This document shows positions 15,432 to 24,188 of a stretch of 64,000 nt of DNA, piece by piece. The position numbers and the translations under genes were made by a program. The notes beneath the pieces are model-generated. The model worked only from the letters and a program-made list of their open reading frames with translations, did not search any database and was not told the DNA's origin. Numbering within the stretch: the stretch's first letter is position 1; the number at the start of each line of letters is the position of its first letter. Source of the DNA: Paenibacillus barengoltzii NBRC 101215 (GTDB lineage: Bacteria > Bacillota > Bacilli > Paenibacillales > Paenibacillaceae); assembly GCF_004000745.1 (NCBI RefSeq), contig NZ_BILV01000001.1, positions 140,571-204,570 of the forward strand. Direction: 5' to 3'.

Positions 15432-16910
15432 CTAGGCTGACTTGGCCGGCTTGGCTGTTTTGGCAGCCGAATCTCCTTTGTCCTGCCAGCTTTGACGGGT
15501 CATCGTCCCCCAGGAGTTGTTATTGCGCATGAACTGGATATGTCCCTGGATGCGCCACAATCCCCCGAGCTGCGCGTAACCGAAAAACTTTAGCGCCGAG
15601 AACAACAACAGCTTGCACAAATCCGACAGCTTGTCGAAGCGTTTGAACGCCAGTTCCTCCAGTAAGAGCGCCCCGATACTGAGCACGTAACCGCTGAGGA
15701 AGTTGATCAGCCAGAAGATCGCAAGAATCCGCCAGTGCGTCATGTCCATCAGCGTGTACCCAATCAGGGCGAGCAACCCCGTGATTTTAAAATAAGGGTT
15801 CAGTGCTTCAAAAATAATGTTGTACGGCATCGTCAGAAGCCCCATCACCTTGTATCTCGGATTAAAGGCCATGTCGTAGTTCTCGATCATGTTCTTCAGG
15901 TTCCCGCGGCCCCAGCGCTTGCGCTGGTTCGACAGAATCCGGTACGTGTCCGGCGCTTGTGTCCAGCACACCGCTTCCGGACAGAAGGCGATACGGTACT
16001 TCAGCTTGTTCTCCAGCATGTACCGATGAAGTTTAATGATGATGTTCATATCCTCGCCGGGATACCCGCCGCGATAACCGCCGACGGCAATAACGTAATC
16101 CTTGCGGAACAGGCCAAACGCTCCCGAGACGATGATCAGCCCATTGATGGAGCTCCAGCCGATCCGGCCGCCGAGGAACGCCTTCAAGTATTCCGTGGCC
16201 TGGAACATCGGCCAGATTTTGCGAGGCAGCGAAACCTCTTTCACTGCCCCGTTCTCAATCACGCAGCCGTTGGCAATCCGCACGTCGCCGCCGATGGCCA
16301 CCGTTTCCTCCGGATTTTCCATATACATCCGGGCCATCCGGATCAACGCGTCCTTCTCCAGCAACGAGTCGGCATCAATCGAAGAAATGAGCGGATAATG
16401 CGCCAGGTTGATGCCGGCATTCAGCGAATCGGCTTTACCGCCGTTCGGTTTGTCGATGACGTACAGATGCGGGTACTTCGGATTGTGGTACACCGCCGTA
16501 ATCGGCTGACAGTCGATCGTGTGACGAACGTCTGGATTCTCTAGCGGCATCAGCTCAAATTCTTCCCGCAGCACGCCCAGCGTGTTGTCCTTCGATCCGT
16601 CGTTAATAACGATAACTTCATAAGTCGGATAGTTCAGGGTCATCAAGCATTTCACGTTCTCAATAACCGTGAGTTCCTCATTAAAGGCAGGCACCAGCAG
16701 CGAGACCGGCGGTACCAGTTCAGAACCGGACAGCGTGTTGTATTTCGAATAGGCCGCCCGGCGGAAGATCGTCAAAATTTGGCGGAACGAGAACGTCATA
16801 ATCGAAAAATAAATCAAGTTAACCGACATGACGTAATACGTCGCAAACAGACCATAAATCAGCAAAATATCTCTAAGCAGTGGTCTCCCTCCTCTCAAGC
16901 GCAAACGCAT
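15432..16910 (-). CDS. Membrane GT2 polysaccharide synthase
   Basis: A 492-residue processive-type glycosyltransferase. Helices near 12-40 precede a GT2 catalytic domain with VINDGSKDNT, the DxD in SSIDADS, PGEDMN (base) and QRKRWGRG, the (Q/R)xxRW acceptor motif of cellulose, chitin and hyaluronan synthases. Further helices follow (about 355-440), and the tail is Lys/Ala-rich. No PilZ domain is present. It should polymerise a UDP-sugar at the membrane, fed by the adjacent dehydrogenase. ATG 16910 overlaps the upstream gene by 38 bp and lacks a clear ribosome site. A CTG ten codons later has GGAGGGAG ideally placed and may be the real start. Confidence 0.9.
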   Translation of the reverse strand: MRLRLRGGRPLLRDILLIYGLFATYYVMSVNLIYFSIMTFSFRQILTIFRRAAYSKYNTLSGSELVPPVSLLVPAFNEELTVIENVKCLMTLNYPTYEVIVINDGSKDNTLGVLREEFELMPLENPDVRHTIDCQPITAVYHNPKYPHLYVIDKPNGGKADSLNAGINLAHYPLISSIDADSLLEKDALIRMARMYMENPEETVAIGGDVRIANGCVIENGAVKEVSLPRKIWPMFQATEYLKAFLGGRIGWSSINGLIIVSGAFGLFRKDYVIAVGGYRGGYPGEDMNIIIKLHRYMLENKLKYRIAFCPEAVCWTQAPDTYRILSNQRKRWGRGNLKNMIENYDMAFNPRYKVMGLLTMPYNIIFEALNPYFKITGLLALIGYTLMDMTHWRILAIFWLINFLSGYVLSIGALLLEELAFKRFDKLSDLCKLLLFSALKFFGYAQLGGLWRIQGHIQFMRNNNSWGTMTRQSWQDKGDSAAKTAKPAKSA

Positions 16911-17628
16911 AACGCCCCAGCGCCGGGACTTGCCCCGGCATTTCTTGGCCGCGCATCGCAGCCATCGCCACCTTCACCAGATCCGGATTGTCTTCCTTCA
17001 TCAACTGAAGCAGAAGCCGGCTGGTGTCAAGCCGCGTCTCCATCAGAATGTCAGCGGCGAGATGGTGAATCGGTTTGCCATGACGCAACAGATAGACCAG
17101 CATATCTCTGAGCTGCTGCTCATGCTCCGCGCTCTTGGCAATTGAGCGGGCAATGACGATGCTCAGCGGGCTGTATTTCTGATCCTTCAGCATCGTGAGC
17201 AGCCGCGGCACCGCCTCCACCGCCCGCATCCCGCCAAGCCGGTAGGCGGCGGCGATCCGCCGGCCGTAGAACAAGCTGTCGAGCAGCTTCAGGTCCTGCT
17301 GGACAAAGCCAGCGTTGTAACATAATGCGATCAGCTTCTGCTGCAGATCGCCCTTAAATTGTTCGATCCATTCGGTTACCCGCTGTTGGATCACCCGCCG
17401 TTCCAGCTCAGTCAGCTTGCCCGGCGGCAGCGGAAGCTCCTCAGCATCGCCCAAATGAGCCTGAAGGAACATGAAATAGTCTTGGTGCTTCTGCAAGTAT
17501 TCCTTCGTTTTACGCTGAATGCGCAAATGCCGGATCTTTAAGTAAAACAAGAGCAGTATGCCTATGCCGATCAGCCCCAGGCATACATAAATAAAGGCAA
17601 TTGCCAGGCCAAGATGCTGACCCGCCAT
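16873..17628 (-). CDS. Membrane protein with HEAT-like repeats
   Basis: A 251-residue protein. One N-terminal membrane helix (AIAFIYVCLGLIGIGILLLFYL) is followed by a basic linker and a long helical domain with HEAT/PBS-lyase-like repeats (IAAAYRLGGMRAVEAVPRLL, LAADILMETRLDTSRLLLQL). Such repeats usually mediate protein contacts. It precedes and overlaps the GT2 synthase gene, so a scaffold or accessory role for the synthase is inferred. ATG 17628 is preferred to the ATG two codons before, because GAGGAGG is then at workable spacing. No enzymatic motif seen. Confidence 0.75.
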   Translation of the reverse strand: MAGQHLGLAIAFIYVCLGLIGIGILLLFYLKIRHLRIQRKTKEYLQKHQDYFMFLQAHLGDAEELPLPPGKLTELERRVIQQRVTEWIEQFKGDLQQKLIALCYNAGFVQQDLKLLDSLFYGRRIAAAYRLGGMRAVEAVPRLLTMLKDQKYSPLSIVIARSIAKSAEHEQQLRDMLVYLLRHGKPIHHLAADILMETRLDTSRLLLQLMKEDNPDLVKVAMAAMRGQEMPGQVPALGRYAFALERRETTA

Positions 17629-17654
17629 CTTCATTTCCTCCTCTCGGCGCCTGG

Positions 17655-19886
17655 TTATTCTCCCGTGGTCCTGCGATCTGGCAAGGTGCGGTAGAACGCC
17701 TGCAAGGCGTAATAACCGGACTTAAGCCGTTCGGTGTACTGCACGGTTTCCCAAGGCTGCCATACGTATTTGGGGAACGTGTCCAAAGCAACGTTCTCCC
17801 CGCTGTCACCGTGATCTGTCCCCGATTCACTTCGCTCCTCAATCCAAGGCACGAAGGTGATGCCGTCGGTCTCGGTCGTCGAGAAGGCGAGGTCCTCCTT
17901 CAAAGGCCGGTAGTCGATGACCTGGCGCGAGCTGGGATCAGCGAAGCCCAGCAACATCCAAGGAATGCGCAGTTCTACCTCATTGCCGCTGTACTGCCAC
18001 GAAGCGAGAGAGTTGAAATCATCGCTTCCCGTGTCGGTTGTGCCGCGAATCAGCTGCCCAACGGTCATGTCCTGAAACGGATGGGCCGATCGGGTATCCG
18101 GAGGTTTCATGGTCAAGCTGACCGCCAGCTTCCAAGGTTGAAACTGCACGGTTTGCTCCTCGGTAGGATCGTCCAGCATCCAATAACCGTACCGCCCGTA
18201 GAGACGGCGGTGGAAATCGTAGCTTGGCGCCACCCGCACCTCAGTCTCCTCATCGCTTCCGATATTCACGATCGCTTCGAGGCCGTCGTCTAACCGCAGC
18301 CTTGGCATCTCCGTCACCGGTTGGTTGCCGCCAGGCTGTGTGTTTGCACCGAGGCGGATGAGCCGCTTCGCAGGGTCGAACGGCTCGCTGAGCCGCAGCC
18401 CGACATACACATAAGCTTCGTCATGGGTCACCTGCAGCCGGTCGATGCCAGATGCTGGTTGATCCCAGGCTTGGACCTCTCCCTCCGGCAGGTTGTCCCA
18501 ATCGTCCAGCTTGCCGTCGATGATGAGATCGTCTTCTTTTCCGGGACCCATGGACAACAGGCCAAATTGTTTTTCGTTCGTAAGCACATTCAGCCAAAAG
18601 GCGCGTCGATCCTCCGGGATCTCAAAGCGCATCGTATTCCACGTCTTCTTAAACCATTCATCCTGCCACATGAACAAGATCGCGCCGGCATATCCGGTAT
18701 CGTAAATATCCTTCGTCAAAGAGACGTTGATTTCACCTTGCTCTTGTTCGTTGTGCCCCCCTTGGTTCCGTCCCCCTCGGCCGAGGTGGGAGACGCCCAG
18801 CGAAGACGGGACGCCATATTCGGTAATCATAACCGGAATGTCCTTATAGTAAGCTTTGAGCTCCTGTAAGTAAGCTTTATAGGTGTTGTAATCCCCATTT
18901 CCGTCCGGAATCGTCTCGAGCGTCTTATCCAGATGGAAAAAGTCGGGATAGTACGGATACGCGTGATAAGCAGCGAAGTATCCTGCTTCCCATTTCACCG
19001 GCCGAATATGGGTGGCATCCACACTGGCCAGATCCTCCTCGAACAACGGTTCACCAGGATGCTCCAGCACATCCGTGGTCACCCAATTCGTAAACGTGAT
19101 CGGATGCTCCCAACCGTAAGCCCGCTCCTTCTGAGCCGTGTCGTCCACCAGCTCCGCGAGCCAGCTCTCAAACGGGGTTGCTTCCTCGGTCGCCGCAAAA
19201 TACTGTCCTTGATACGGCGTAACATCCGCGTGCTTGCGGTTCGTATTATCCACCATTTCCGGGTCCCATTCGGTGCCGATATGCCAAGCCATGAGATAAG
19301 GAGCGGCGTTGGCGGTATATTTGCCGCCCGATGTTCCCGGCTGCTTGGACACCTTCAAATCGCCGTATACAGCTTTGACCGCTTTTTCAATTTCCTTGTG
19401 AAAGGCATCCTTGATCCCCGGAATATAAGCGTCCTGCTGCTCAATGAGCTGCTCTTCCGGCGACCAGATCCCTTGAATGAAATAGAGGGGATCCTTCCCT
19501 TTGTCCCGGTTGTATTTGACGAGCGCCTTGTAGAACACCGGGTTATGCACCGTATAAATACGAATGACGTTTGCGCCCATATCGTCAATTTGTTGGAACC
19601 AGCGTAAGTAGTCGTCTTCCGTGATCGGAAATTCCCCAGGAAAATGTCCCGGCACCGTCGCCCCCAGGTTGACGCCTTTGACGAACAGCTCCTCCCAGCG
19701 GCTCTCGCCGTCATAGGCGAGAAATTTGTCCCCTTTGGTGCGGAACTTCAGCTCGGTTCCGTCCTCTGCCGCATAGCTGTAATGGGGCGGCGGCCAGTTT
19801 AATACGACCAGCACCACGCAGCCTGCGATCAAGAGGCCTGCCAGAACGAGCCCGATCGCTAATCGTTTCTTCGCTAATGTCGTCAT
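17655..19886 (-). CDS. Membrane-anchored glycoside-hydrolase-like protein with C-terminal CBM9-like domain
   Basis: A 743-residue protein with an N-terminal membrane anchor (IGLVLAGLLIAGCVVLVVL). A clan-A-like TIM barrel spans about residues 65-440: FVKGVNLGATVPGHFP, candidate acid/base Glu in AWHIGTEWDPE and candidate nucleophile Glu in PVMITEYGVP. The second part (about 465-720) opens with LIIDGKLDDWDNL, typical of CBM9-like sugar-binding domains. First gene of the operon, with AAGAGG before ATG 19886. It may cleave, remodel or bind the polymer outside the cell; it is longer than a simple hydrolase. Family assignment is by motif only. Confidence 0.75.
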   Translation of the reverse strand: MTTLAKKRLAIGLVLAGLLIAGCVVLVVLNWPPPHYSYAAEDGTELKFRTKGDKFLAYDGESRWEELFVKGVNLGATVPGHFPGEFPITEDDYLRWFQQIDDMGANVIRIYTVHNPVFYKALVKYNRDKGKDPLYFIQGIWSPEEQLIEQQDAYIPGIKDAFHKEIEKAVKAVYGDLKVSKQPGTSGGKYTANAAPYLMAWHIGTEWDPEMVDNTNRKHADVTPYQGQYFAATEEATPFESWLAELVDDTAQKERAYGWEHPITFTNWVTTDVLEHPGEPLFEEDLASVDATHIRPVKWEAGYFAAYHAYPYYPDFFHLDKTLETIPDGNGDYNTYKAYLQELKAYYKDIPVMITEYGVPSSLGVSHLGRGGRNQGGHNEQEQGEINVSLTKDIYDTGYAGAILFMWQDEWFKKTWNTMRFEIPEDRRAFWLNVLTNEKQFGLLSMGPGKEDDLIIDGKLDDWDNLPEGEVQAWDQPASGIDRLQVTHDEAYVYVGLRLSEPFDPAKRLIRLGANTQPGGNQPVTEMPRLRLDDGLEAIVNIGSDEETEVRVAPSYDFHRRLYGRYGYWMLDDPTEEQTVQFQPWKLAVSLTMKPPDTRSAHPFQDMTVGQLIRGTTDTGSDDFNSLASWQYSGNEVELRIPWMLLGFADPSSRQVIDYRPLKEDLAFSTTETDGITFVPWIEERSESGTDHGDSGENVALDTFPKYVWQPWETVQYTERLKSGYYALQAFYRTLPDRRTTGE

Positions 19887-20342
19887 CGGATTTACCTCTT
19901 AGTTCACCTCGCTGTTCTTCTTCTCGTGCACGTTCCGTTTAAGATCGATGCCCCTGCTGTGTCTGGCCTCCGATGAGCAAGCAAGGGCAGCAACCTTACG
20001 TACGGCCGCTTTTCTATGCAGCTATGCAGGTGATGATGCAGTATGGCCGATTCGCACCTCCGCTTCTCAAAATCACTTTTAATCATGAACCAACCGGACC
20101 TGTCGTGTAACTAGGCTGTTGGGAGTGTTTTACAGTTGGGCCTGTTTTCCGGGGGGATACGGATTTTCGGCACCCTTGTCCGGTTGGTTCATTTCGTGAT
20201 AATAGACGTGCGAAATTCATCTAGGTTTCGCTCAATTTTTACACCCTTTTCCATAATGGTTACAAAATTGATACCAAAGTCTTGTCCGAAAATCGCATCA
20301 TTCTGCGGTTTTTCGCGATTTGCTTCCGTTACAGCCCCTCAC
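19887..20342 (-). other. Proximal leader/promoter region of the exopolysaccharide operon
   Basis: No credible gene is seen in this stretch. It contains the 15-bp inverted repeat listed separately and a possible stem AAATCGC/GCGATTT near 20290-20330. No consensus promoter is visible close to the first gene, so transcription may start further upstream, beyond the two terminator-like hairpins. Confidence 0.4.
20085..20192. repeat. 15-bp perfect inverted repeat before the exopolysaccharide operon
   Basis: ATGAACCAACCGGAC at 20085-20099 recurs in inverted form at 20178-20192 with 78 bp between. It could form a long-range stem in the operon leader or be a paired binding site. No transposase or target duplication is seen around it. 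Confidence 0.6.
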
Positions 20343-20373
20343 AAAAAAAGCTTCCCAGGTCCCAGCTTGGGAC
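20343..20373 (-). terminator. Terminator-like hairpin B in the leader
   Basis: On the minus strand GTCCCA-AGC-TGGGAC is followed by CTGGGAAGCTTTTTTT. A competing pairing AAGCT/AGCTT overlaps it. It lies about 450 bp before the first operon gene. Confidence 0.5.
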
Positions 20374-20512
20374 TATCGTTTTTTCAGCATCTTGGAATAC
20401 GTTTTTGCGTCATGCCATCCTGCCTTGATCGGCGACTTCCTTCCTAAAAAATGACGTTTTCCCGCCCACTCACTCCAGATCCCAGCTCATCCATTTTTCA
20501 CCTTCCGTTAAC

Positions 20513-20544
20513 AAAAAAAGCTCCCGATCCGCCAGCGGCAGATC
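20513..20544 (-). terminator. Terminator-like hairpin A in the leader
   Basis: On the minus strand GATCTGCC-GCT-GGCGGATC (one G-U pair) is followed by GGGAGCTTTTTTT. The sequences after the T-runs of hairpins A and B are alike (AGCTTTTTTTGT then TAACGGAAG), so the two look like duplicated units. Confidence 0.6.
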
Positions 20545-20594
20545 AGCAGCTTCATTGGTTTTACTTTAGCTTTGCACAAATTTACTCGTCGTTA

Positions 20595-20744
20595 ATCCGG
20601 CGAATCGATGTCGGCTCCAATAATATCCGCAAACGCAATCCCTTCTGGTCCAGACTCGGTCTGAAGGCGCGCCCGTCGTGCCCCGGGATCGACTCTCGGC
20701 ACAGTTCCTAGGACCTCTCGTCCTTGCCATTCCCCATAGAGACG
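20595..20744 (-). other. Unrecognised open frame of 50 codons, possible gene remnant
   Basis: Between two in-frame TAA codons the minus strand is open and ends in EGIAFADIIGADIDSPD, with coding-like composition. Hairpin A follows 50 bp after the stop. Upstream of the first TAA the same frame stays open to the end of arsM. No start codon with a ribosome site is present. It may be the decayed 3-prime end of a lost gene or chance. I recognise no family. Confidence 0.2.
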
Positions 20745-20808
20745 TTAGGGGAACCGACCTTCCGGTTCACAGCGAGTGCCCGAGAATGCGCGGCCGGAAT
20801 CGATGAAC

Positions 20809-21606
20809 CTAGGGTCTGACTGCTTTGATGACGGCAGAAACAATGTAGTCTTCTACCTTCGAACCAGGGACCCAATCTTTAATAAACGCTCTAGATTCCT
20901 CTTTCGGCTCGACTACGATATCCTTAAATCCGCTTTGCTTAAGCATCGCTTTGAGTTCCTCAACCGATGAAGCCCCAGATACGCACCCCGAATACAAAAC
21001 ATCCAAGTCGTTTTTGATTTCCGTCGGAAGCTCTGCCGTCGTAACGACATCGGAAATGGCTAGACGCCCGCCGGAGCGTAAGACACGGAATGCCTCATCA
21101 AAGACTTGTTGTTTATCCGGCGAGAGATTGATGACGCAGTTAGATATGATCACATCCACCGTTTGATCCGCAACCGGTAAATGCTCAATCTCCCCTAGCC
21201 GAAAATCCGTATTCGCGAACCCGCCTTTGACAGCGTTGCCCCGAGCGCGGCTCACCATTTCAGGCGTCATATCGACCCCTATCACATAACCGGTATCCCC
21301 AACCTGCCTTGATGCCAGAAAACAATCGAAACCGCCGCCGCTTCCGAGATCCAATACGACTTCCCCCGGTTTCAGCTCTGCTATTGCCTGTGGATTGCCG
21401 CATCCTAGGCCTAGGTTCGCGCCAGTTGGAACAGCCGCTAGTTCTTCAGTCGAATAACCCAACTGCGAAGAGACGTCATTGACCGTACCGCAGCAGCTTG
21501 ATTCTGACGAGCAGCACGAGTTGGACTCCTCCGCCCCTTGCAAAGCAATTTCTTTGTACCGGCTGCGTACATTTTGGCGAATTTGATCGTTCTTGACTTG
21601 ATTCAT
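20809..21606 (-). CDS. arsM: Arsenite S-adenosylmethionine methyltransferase
   Basis: A 265-residue class I methyltransferase. The SAM motif is [15 protein letters not shown]. Arsenic-binding cysteines are typical of ArsM: the CCSSESSCC cluster near residue 32, Cys in GLGCGNPQA, Cys in SNCVINL and Cys in YSGCVSGA. It methylates As(III) to volatile or less retained species in the cytoplasm. ATG 21606 has AAAGGAGAGAGG upstream. The gene lies 71 bp after a Cys-rich MarR gene, with an operator between them nearly identical to that in front of the MarR gene. Diverges from arsR-acr3-arsC. Confidence 0.95.
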   Translation of the reverse strand: MNQVKNDQIRQNVRSRYKEIALQGAEESNSCCSSESSCCGTVNDVSSQLGYSTEELAAVPTGANLGLGCGNPQAIAELKPGEVVLDLGSGGGFDCFLASRQVGDTGYVIGVDMTPEMVSRARGNAVKGGFANTDFRLGEIEHLPVADQTVDVIISNCVINLSPDKQQVFDEAFRVLRSGGRLAISDVVTTAELPTEIKNDLDVLYSGCVSGASSVEELKAMLKQSGFKDIVVEPKEESRAFIKDWVPGSKVEDYIVSAVIKAVRP

Positions 21607-21631
21607 GAATCCTCTCTCCTTTACTTTTATA

Positions 21632-21660
21632 TTCGTAATTATTTGCAATTTGCAAATATT
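21632..21660 (-). promoter_or_regulatory. arsM promoter with ATTTGCAATTTGCAAAT operator
   Basis: The palindromic ATTTGCAATTTGCAAAT lies within 21641-21657. On the minus strand it supplies the -35 TTGCAA, followed after 18 bp by TATAAA. The 21-bp segment 21640-21660 matches 22170-22190 at 20 of 21 positions. Confidence 0.75.
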
Positions 21661-21677
21661 ATGAAAAAAGATCGCCC

Positions 21678-22133
21678 TTAATAAGGGGCTGAACAACATT
21701 GGCTGGATTTCGCCATCGCTTCGTTTAATAGTTTGATCGAGCGGATGACGGTCTCTTTTTCAAAATCGTTCATGTGCGAGAAGATTTCGTTGAAATAATC
21801 TTTCATTTGCTGGTCAATCGCCCCCGCAACATACTTGCCTTCCGTCGTTAAGGAAAGAAGATGCACCCTGCGGTCGTTTGGATCGGGCGTTTTCTTGACT
21901 AAATTCATCTTAATTAACGATTGAACCTGTCTGCTAAATGTCGTGATATCGGTCCCTAATGTCTCTGCTACTTGCTGAATAGAAGGCTTGTGCTGACGAT
22001 CAATTTCATAAAGGATATGGCTTTGAATGACGGAGATGTCACAGCCACCCGCAGAACAGCAGTTTTTATTCAGAAAGCCAAAGCGACGAGTCATGATTTG
22101 AAATAATTCACGTACATTTTCCACATTTTCCAC
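21678..22133 (-). CDS. MarR-family regulator with Cys pairs, probably arsenic-responsive
   Basis: A 151-residue winged-helix protein: [26 protein letters not shown] is the DNA-binding helix pair and [13 protein letters not shown] the wing. Unusual for MarR are vicinal Cys near both ends: [11 protein letters not shown] (about 24-31) and SSQCCSAPY at the C-terminus, well suited to bind As(III). Start is GTG 22133 with AGGTGAGG upstream. The gene carries its own copy of the operator found before arsM, over its -35, so autorepression and arsM control are likely. The arsenic ligand is inferred from Cys content and context. Confidence 0.88.
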   Translation of the reverse strand: MENVENVRELFQIMTRRFGFLNKNCCSAGGCDISVIQSHILYEIDRQHKPSIQQVAETLGTDITTFSRQVQSLIKMNLVKKTPDPNDRRVHLLSLTTEGKYVAGAIDQQMKDYFNEIFSHMNDFEKETVIRSIKLLNEAMAKSSQCCSAPY

Positions 22134-22156
22134 GGTGCCTCACCTCTCATGAAACA

Positions 22157-22190
22157 GTTATACCGCATTTATTTGCAATTTGCAAGTATT
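22157..22190 (-). promoter_or_regulatory. marR promoter with second operator copy
   Basis: Minus-strand -35 TTGCAA (22180-22185), 17-bp spacer and -10 TATAAC (22157-22162). The 21-bp palindromic element at 22170-22190, containing ATTTGCAATTTGCAA, covers the -35 and is a near-exact copy of the one before arsM. Confidence 0.8.
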
Positions 22191-22243
22191 AACTTTACCT
22201 TTATCTCAGGAAATGGGTTATGAGGAGGGCGTAAATTTCGGTA

Positions 22244-22278
22244 TTGACTTTTTTTAATACAAATAACAATATGGTTAT
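22244..22278 (+). promoter_or_regulatory. ars operon promoter and ArsR-type dyad
   Basis: TTGACT at 22244-22249 begins a plus-strand promoter; the -10 is weak (CAATAT at 17 bp). Overlapping it is ATAAC-AATATG-GTTAT (22263-22278), the kind of imperfect dyad bound by ArsR/SmtB proteins. Confidence 0.55.
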
Positions 22279-22303
22279 ATGGTTTTAATATGGGGTGATA
22301 ATC

Positions 22304-22633
22304 ATGACAATGGAATTTGAAAAGATAGCGGATATTCTGAAAGCTCTAGCCGATCCGACAAGGTTGAAAATCCTCTCTTTGCTCCGTATTCGCGATTGCT
22401 GCGTGTGTGAACTGGTTCCCATCTTTAACATTTCCCAGCCAGCCATTTCTAAACATGTAAGCCGTCTAAAAACGGCTGAATTGGTCCGCGAAACGCGAAA
22501 GGGGCAATGGGTGTTCTATTCGATCAACGAGAAGCGGTTAGAGGAAATTGGTTATGCTCTGTCCCATTTGCCTGATCTGTCCGAGGAGCTGCGGAAATTG
22601 GAGCAACGAGGAATGACAGTTACATGCGAGTAA
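22304..22633 (+). CDS. arsR: ArsR-family arsenic-responsive repressor
   Basis: A 109-residue winged-helix repressor: LKALADPTRLKILSLL opens the DNA-binding fold and ISQPAISKHVSRLKTAELV is the recognition helix. The As(III) site is RDCCVCELV, the ELCVCDL-type motif, with cysteines in helix 3. GGGGTGATAATC precedes ATG 22304. First gene of arsR-acr3-arsC. It should release the promoter dyad upstream on binding arsenite. Confidence 0.94.
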   Translation: MTMEFEKIADILKALADPTRLKILSLLRIRDCCVCELVPIFNISQPAISKHVSRLKTAELVRETRKGQWVFYSINEKRLEEIGYALSHLPDLSEELRKLEQRGMTVTCE

Positions 22634-22649
22634 AGGGAGTGTACAGTAA

Positions 22650-23705
22650 TTGAGTAAACAAAAGAAAAAGCGACTCTCATTTCTGGATCGCTATTTGACG
22701 TTATGGATTTTTATTGCGATGGCGATAGGAATTGGCTTGGGTTACGTATTTCCTAACTTTGTCGCCGGTTTGAATGAATTTCAAGTTGGAACCACGTCGA
22801 TACCGATTGCACTTGGCCTTATTTTAATGATGTATCCGCCGCTGGCGAAAGTACGATACGAAGAAATCGGCCGTGTCTTTCGAAATGGCAAAGTGTTATC
22901 CATTTCATTGATTCAAAATTGGCTTATCGGCCCGATCTTAATGTTTTTCTTGGCTATAATTTTTCTCCAAGGTTATCCAGAATATATGGTCGGCCTGATC
23001 ATGATCGGTTTAGCCCGCTGTATTGCAATGGTTATCGTCTGGAATGATTTGTGCAGAGGGGATGCCGAGTACGCGGCGGGACTCGTTGCTTTCAACTCGA
23101 TCTTTCAAGTTTTGTTTTACTCCGTCTACACCTATATCTTTGTTACGATTTTGCCGGGATGGTTCGGGTTGGAGGGCGTCGTTGTTGATATTACGATGGT
23201 CGAAGTCGCCAAGAGCGTGTTTATTTATTTAGGGATACCGTTTGTAGCCGGAATGATTACTCGCTATTCGCTTGTAAAAGCAAAAGGGCGATCCTGGTAC
23301 GAAACGGTCTTTATTCCAAAAATCAGTCCCATCACACTTATCGCATTGCTGTTTACGATTATCGTCATGTTCTCACTGAAAGGCGAGATGATCATCCAAT
23401 TGCCTTCGGATGTCGTGAGGATCGCGATTCCGCTATTAATTTATTTTGTCGTTATGTTCCTGATTTCGTTCTTCATGGGCAAAAAAGCCGGAGCTGACTA
23501 TCCAGTGACTTCTACACTGGCATTTACCGCCTCGGGAAATAATTTTGAGTTGGCAATCGCTGTTGCCGTTGGGGTCTTTGGAATTCATTCCGGCGCTGCA
23601 TTTGCGGCCGTGATCGGACCTCTTGTAGAAGTCCCTGTGATGATTGCGTTGGTCAACGTCGCGCTCCGATTTCAGCGAAAGTACTTTTCAAAGGAAGCTG
23701 CTTAA
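22650..23705 (+). CDS. acr3: ACR3-family arsenite efflux transporter
   Basis: A 351-residue membrane protein with about ten hydrophobic helices. ACR3 signatures are present: [20 protein letters not shown] near the start, the essential Cys in [16 protein letters not shown], and [19 protein letters not shown] near the C-terminus. It exports As(OH)3 using the proton gradient. The start is TTG 22650 with AAAGGGAG upstream; 16 bp separate it from arsR. Ends 20 bp before arsC. Confidence 0.95.
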   Translation: MSKQKKKRLSFLDRYLTLWIFIAMAIGIGLGYVFPNFVAGLNEFQVGTTSIPIALGLILMMYPPLAKVRYEEIGRVFRNGKVLSISLIQNWLIGPILMFFLAIIFLQGYPEYMVGLIMIGLARCIAMVIVWNDLCRGDAEYAAGLVAFNSIFQVLFYSVYTYIFVTILPGWFGLEGVVVDITMVEVAKSVFIYLGIPFVAGMITRYSLVKAKGRSWYETVFIPKISPITLIALLFTIIVMFSLKGEMIIQLPSDVVRIAIPLLIYFVVMFLISFFMGKKAGADYPVTSTLAFTASGNNFELAIAVAVGVFGIHSGAAFAAVIGPLVEVPVMIALVNVALRFQRKYFSKEAA

Positions 23706-23725
23706 CATAAACAGGAGGTATCATC

Positions 23726-24154
23726 ATGTCAGATAACAAAAAACTCGTTTATTTTCTTTGCACAGGAAACTCTTGCCGCAGCCAAATGGCGGATGGTTGG
23801 TTGAAGGCGCTCGGTAATGATCGGTACGAAGTAAAAAGCGCCGGGTTGGAGGCACATGGGCTGAATCCGCGTGCCGTCCAGGTGATGAAGGAAGCTGGCG
23901 TCGATATTAGCGGTCATACATCGGATGTTATCGATCCGGAGATTTTGAATCGGGCTGACTATGTGATTACGTTATGCGGCCATGCAGACGAACATTGTCC
24001 GGTGATTTCGAATAAAAACGTCGTGAAGTGGCATTGGGGCTTCGATGATCCAGCCAAGGCAACCGGCACCGAGGAAGAAATCATAAGCCAATTTCGAGCA
24101 GTTCGGGACGCGATTAAGTCGCGTGTCGAAAAGTTTCTTGCTGAAGACTGCTAA
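23726..24154 (+). CDS. arsC: Thioredoxin-dependent arsenate reductase
   Basis: A 142-residue protein with the low-molecular-weight phosphatase fold. The P-loop is [11 protein letters not shown] with nucleophile Cys12, and the redox pair is in [13 protein letters not shown] (about Cys84 and Cys91). Arsenate reduction uses all three cysteines and thioredoxin, as in the S. aureus and B. subtilis type. ACAGGAGGT precedes ATG 23726. Last gene of the ars operon; its arsenite product is exported by Acr3 or methylated by ArsM. Confidence 0.95.
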   Translation: MSDNKKLVYFLCTGNSCRSQMADGWLKALGNDRYEVKSAGLEAHGLNPRAVQVMKEAGVDISGHTSDVIDPEILNRADYVITLCGHADEHCPVISNKNVVKWHWGFDDPAKATGTEEEIISQFRAVRDAIKSRVEKFLAEDC

Positions 24155-24188
24155 TCTGTCAACATTATCCTAACTTTGCATATTTCAA

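Noticed and set aside
20513..20580. c-di-GMP-I riboswitch suggested by GCAAAGCTA before hairpin A
   Set aside because: The remaining conserved blocks of the class are absent around it.
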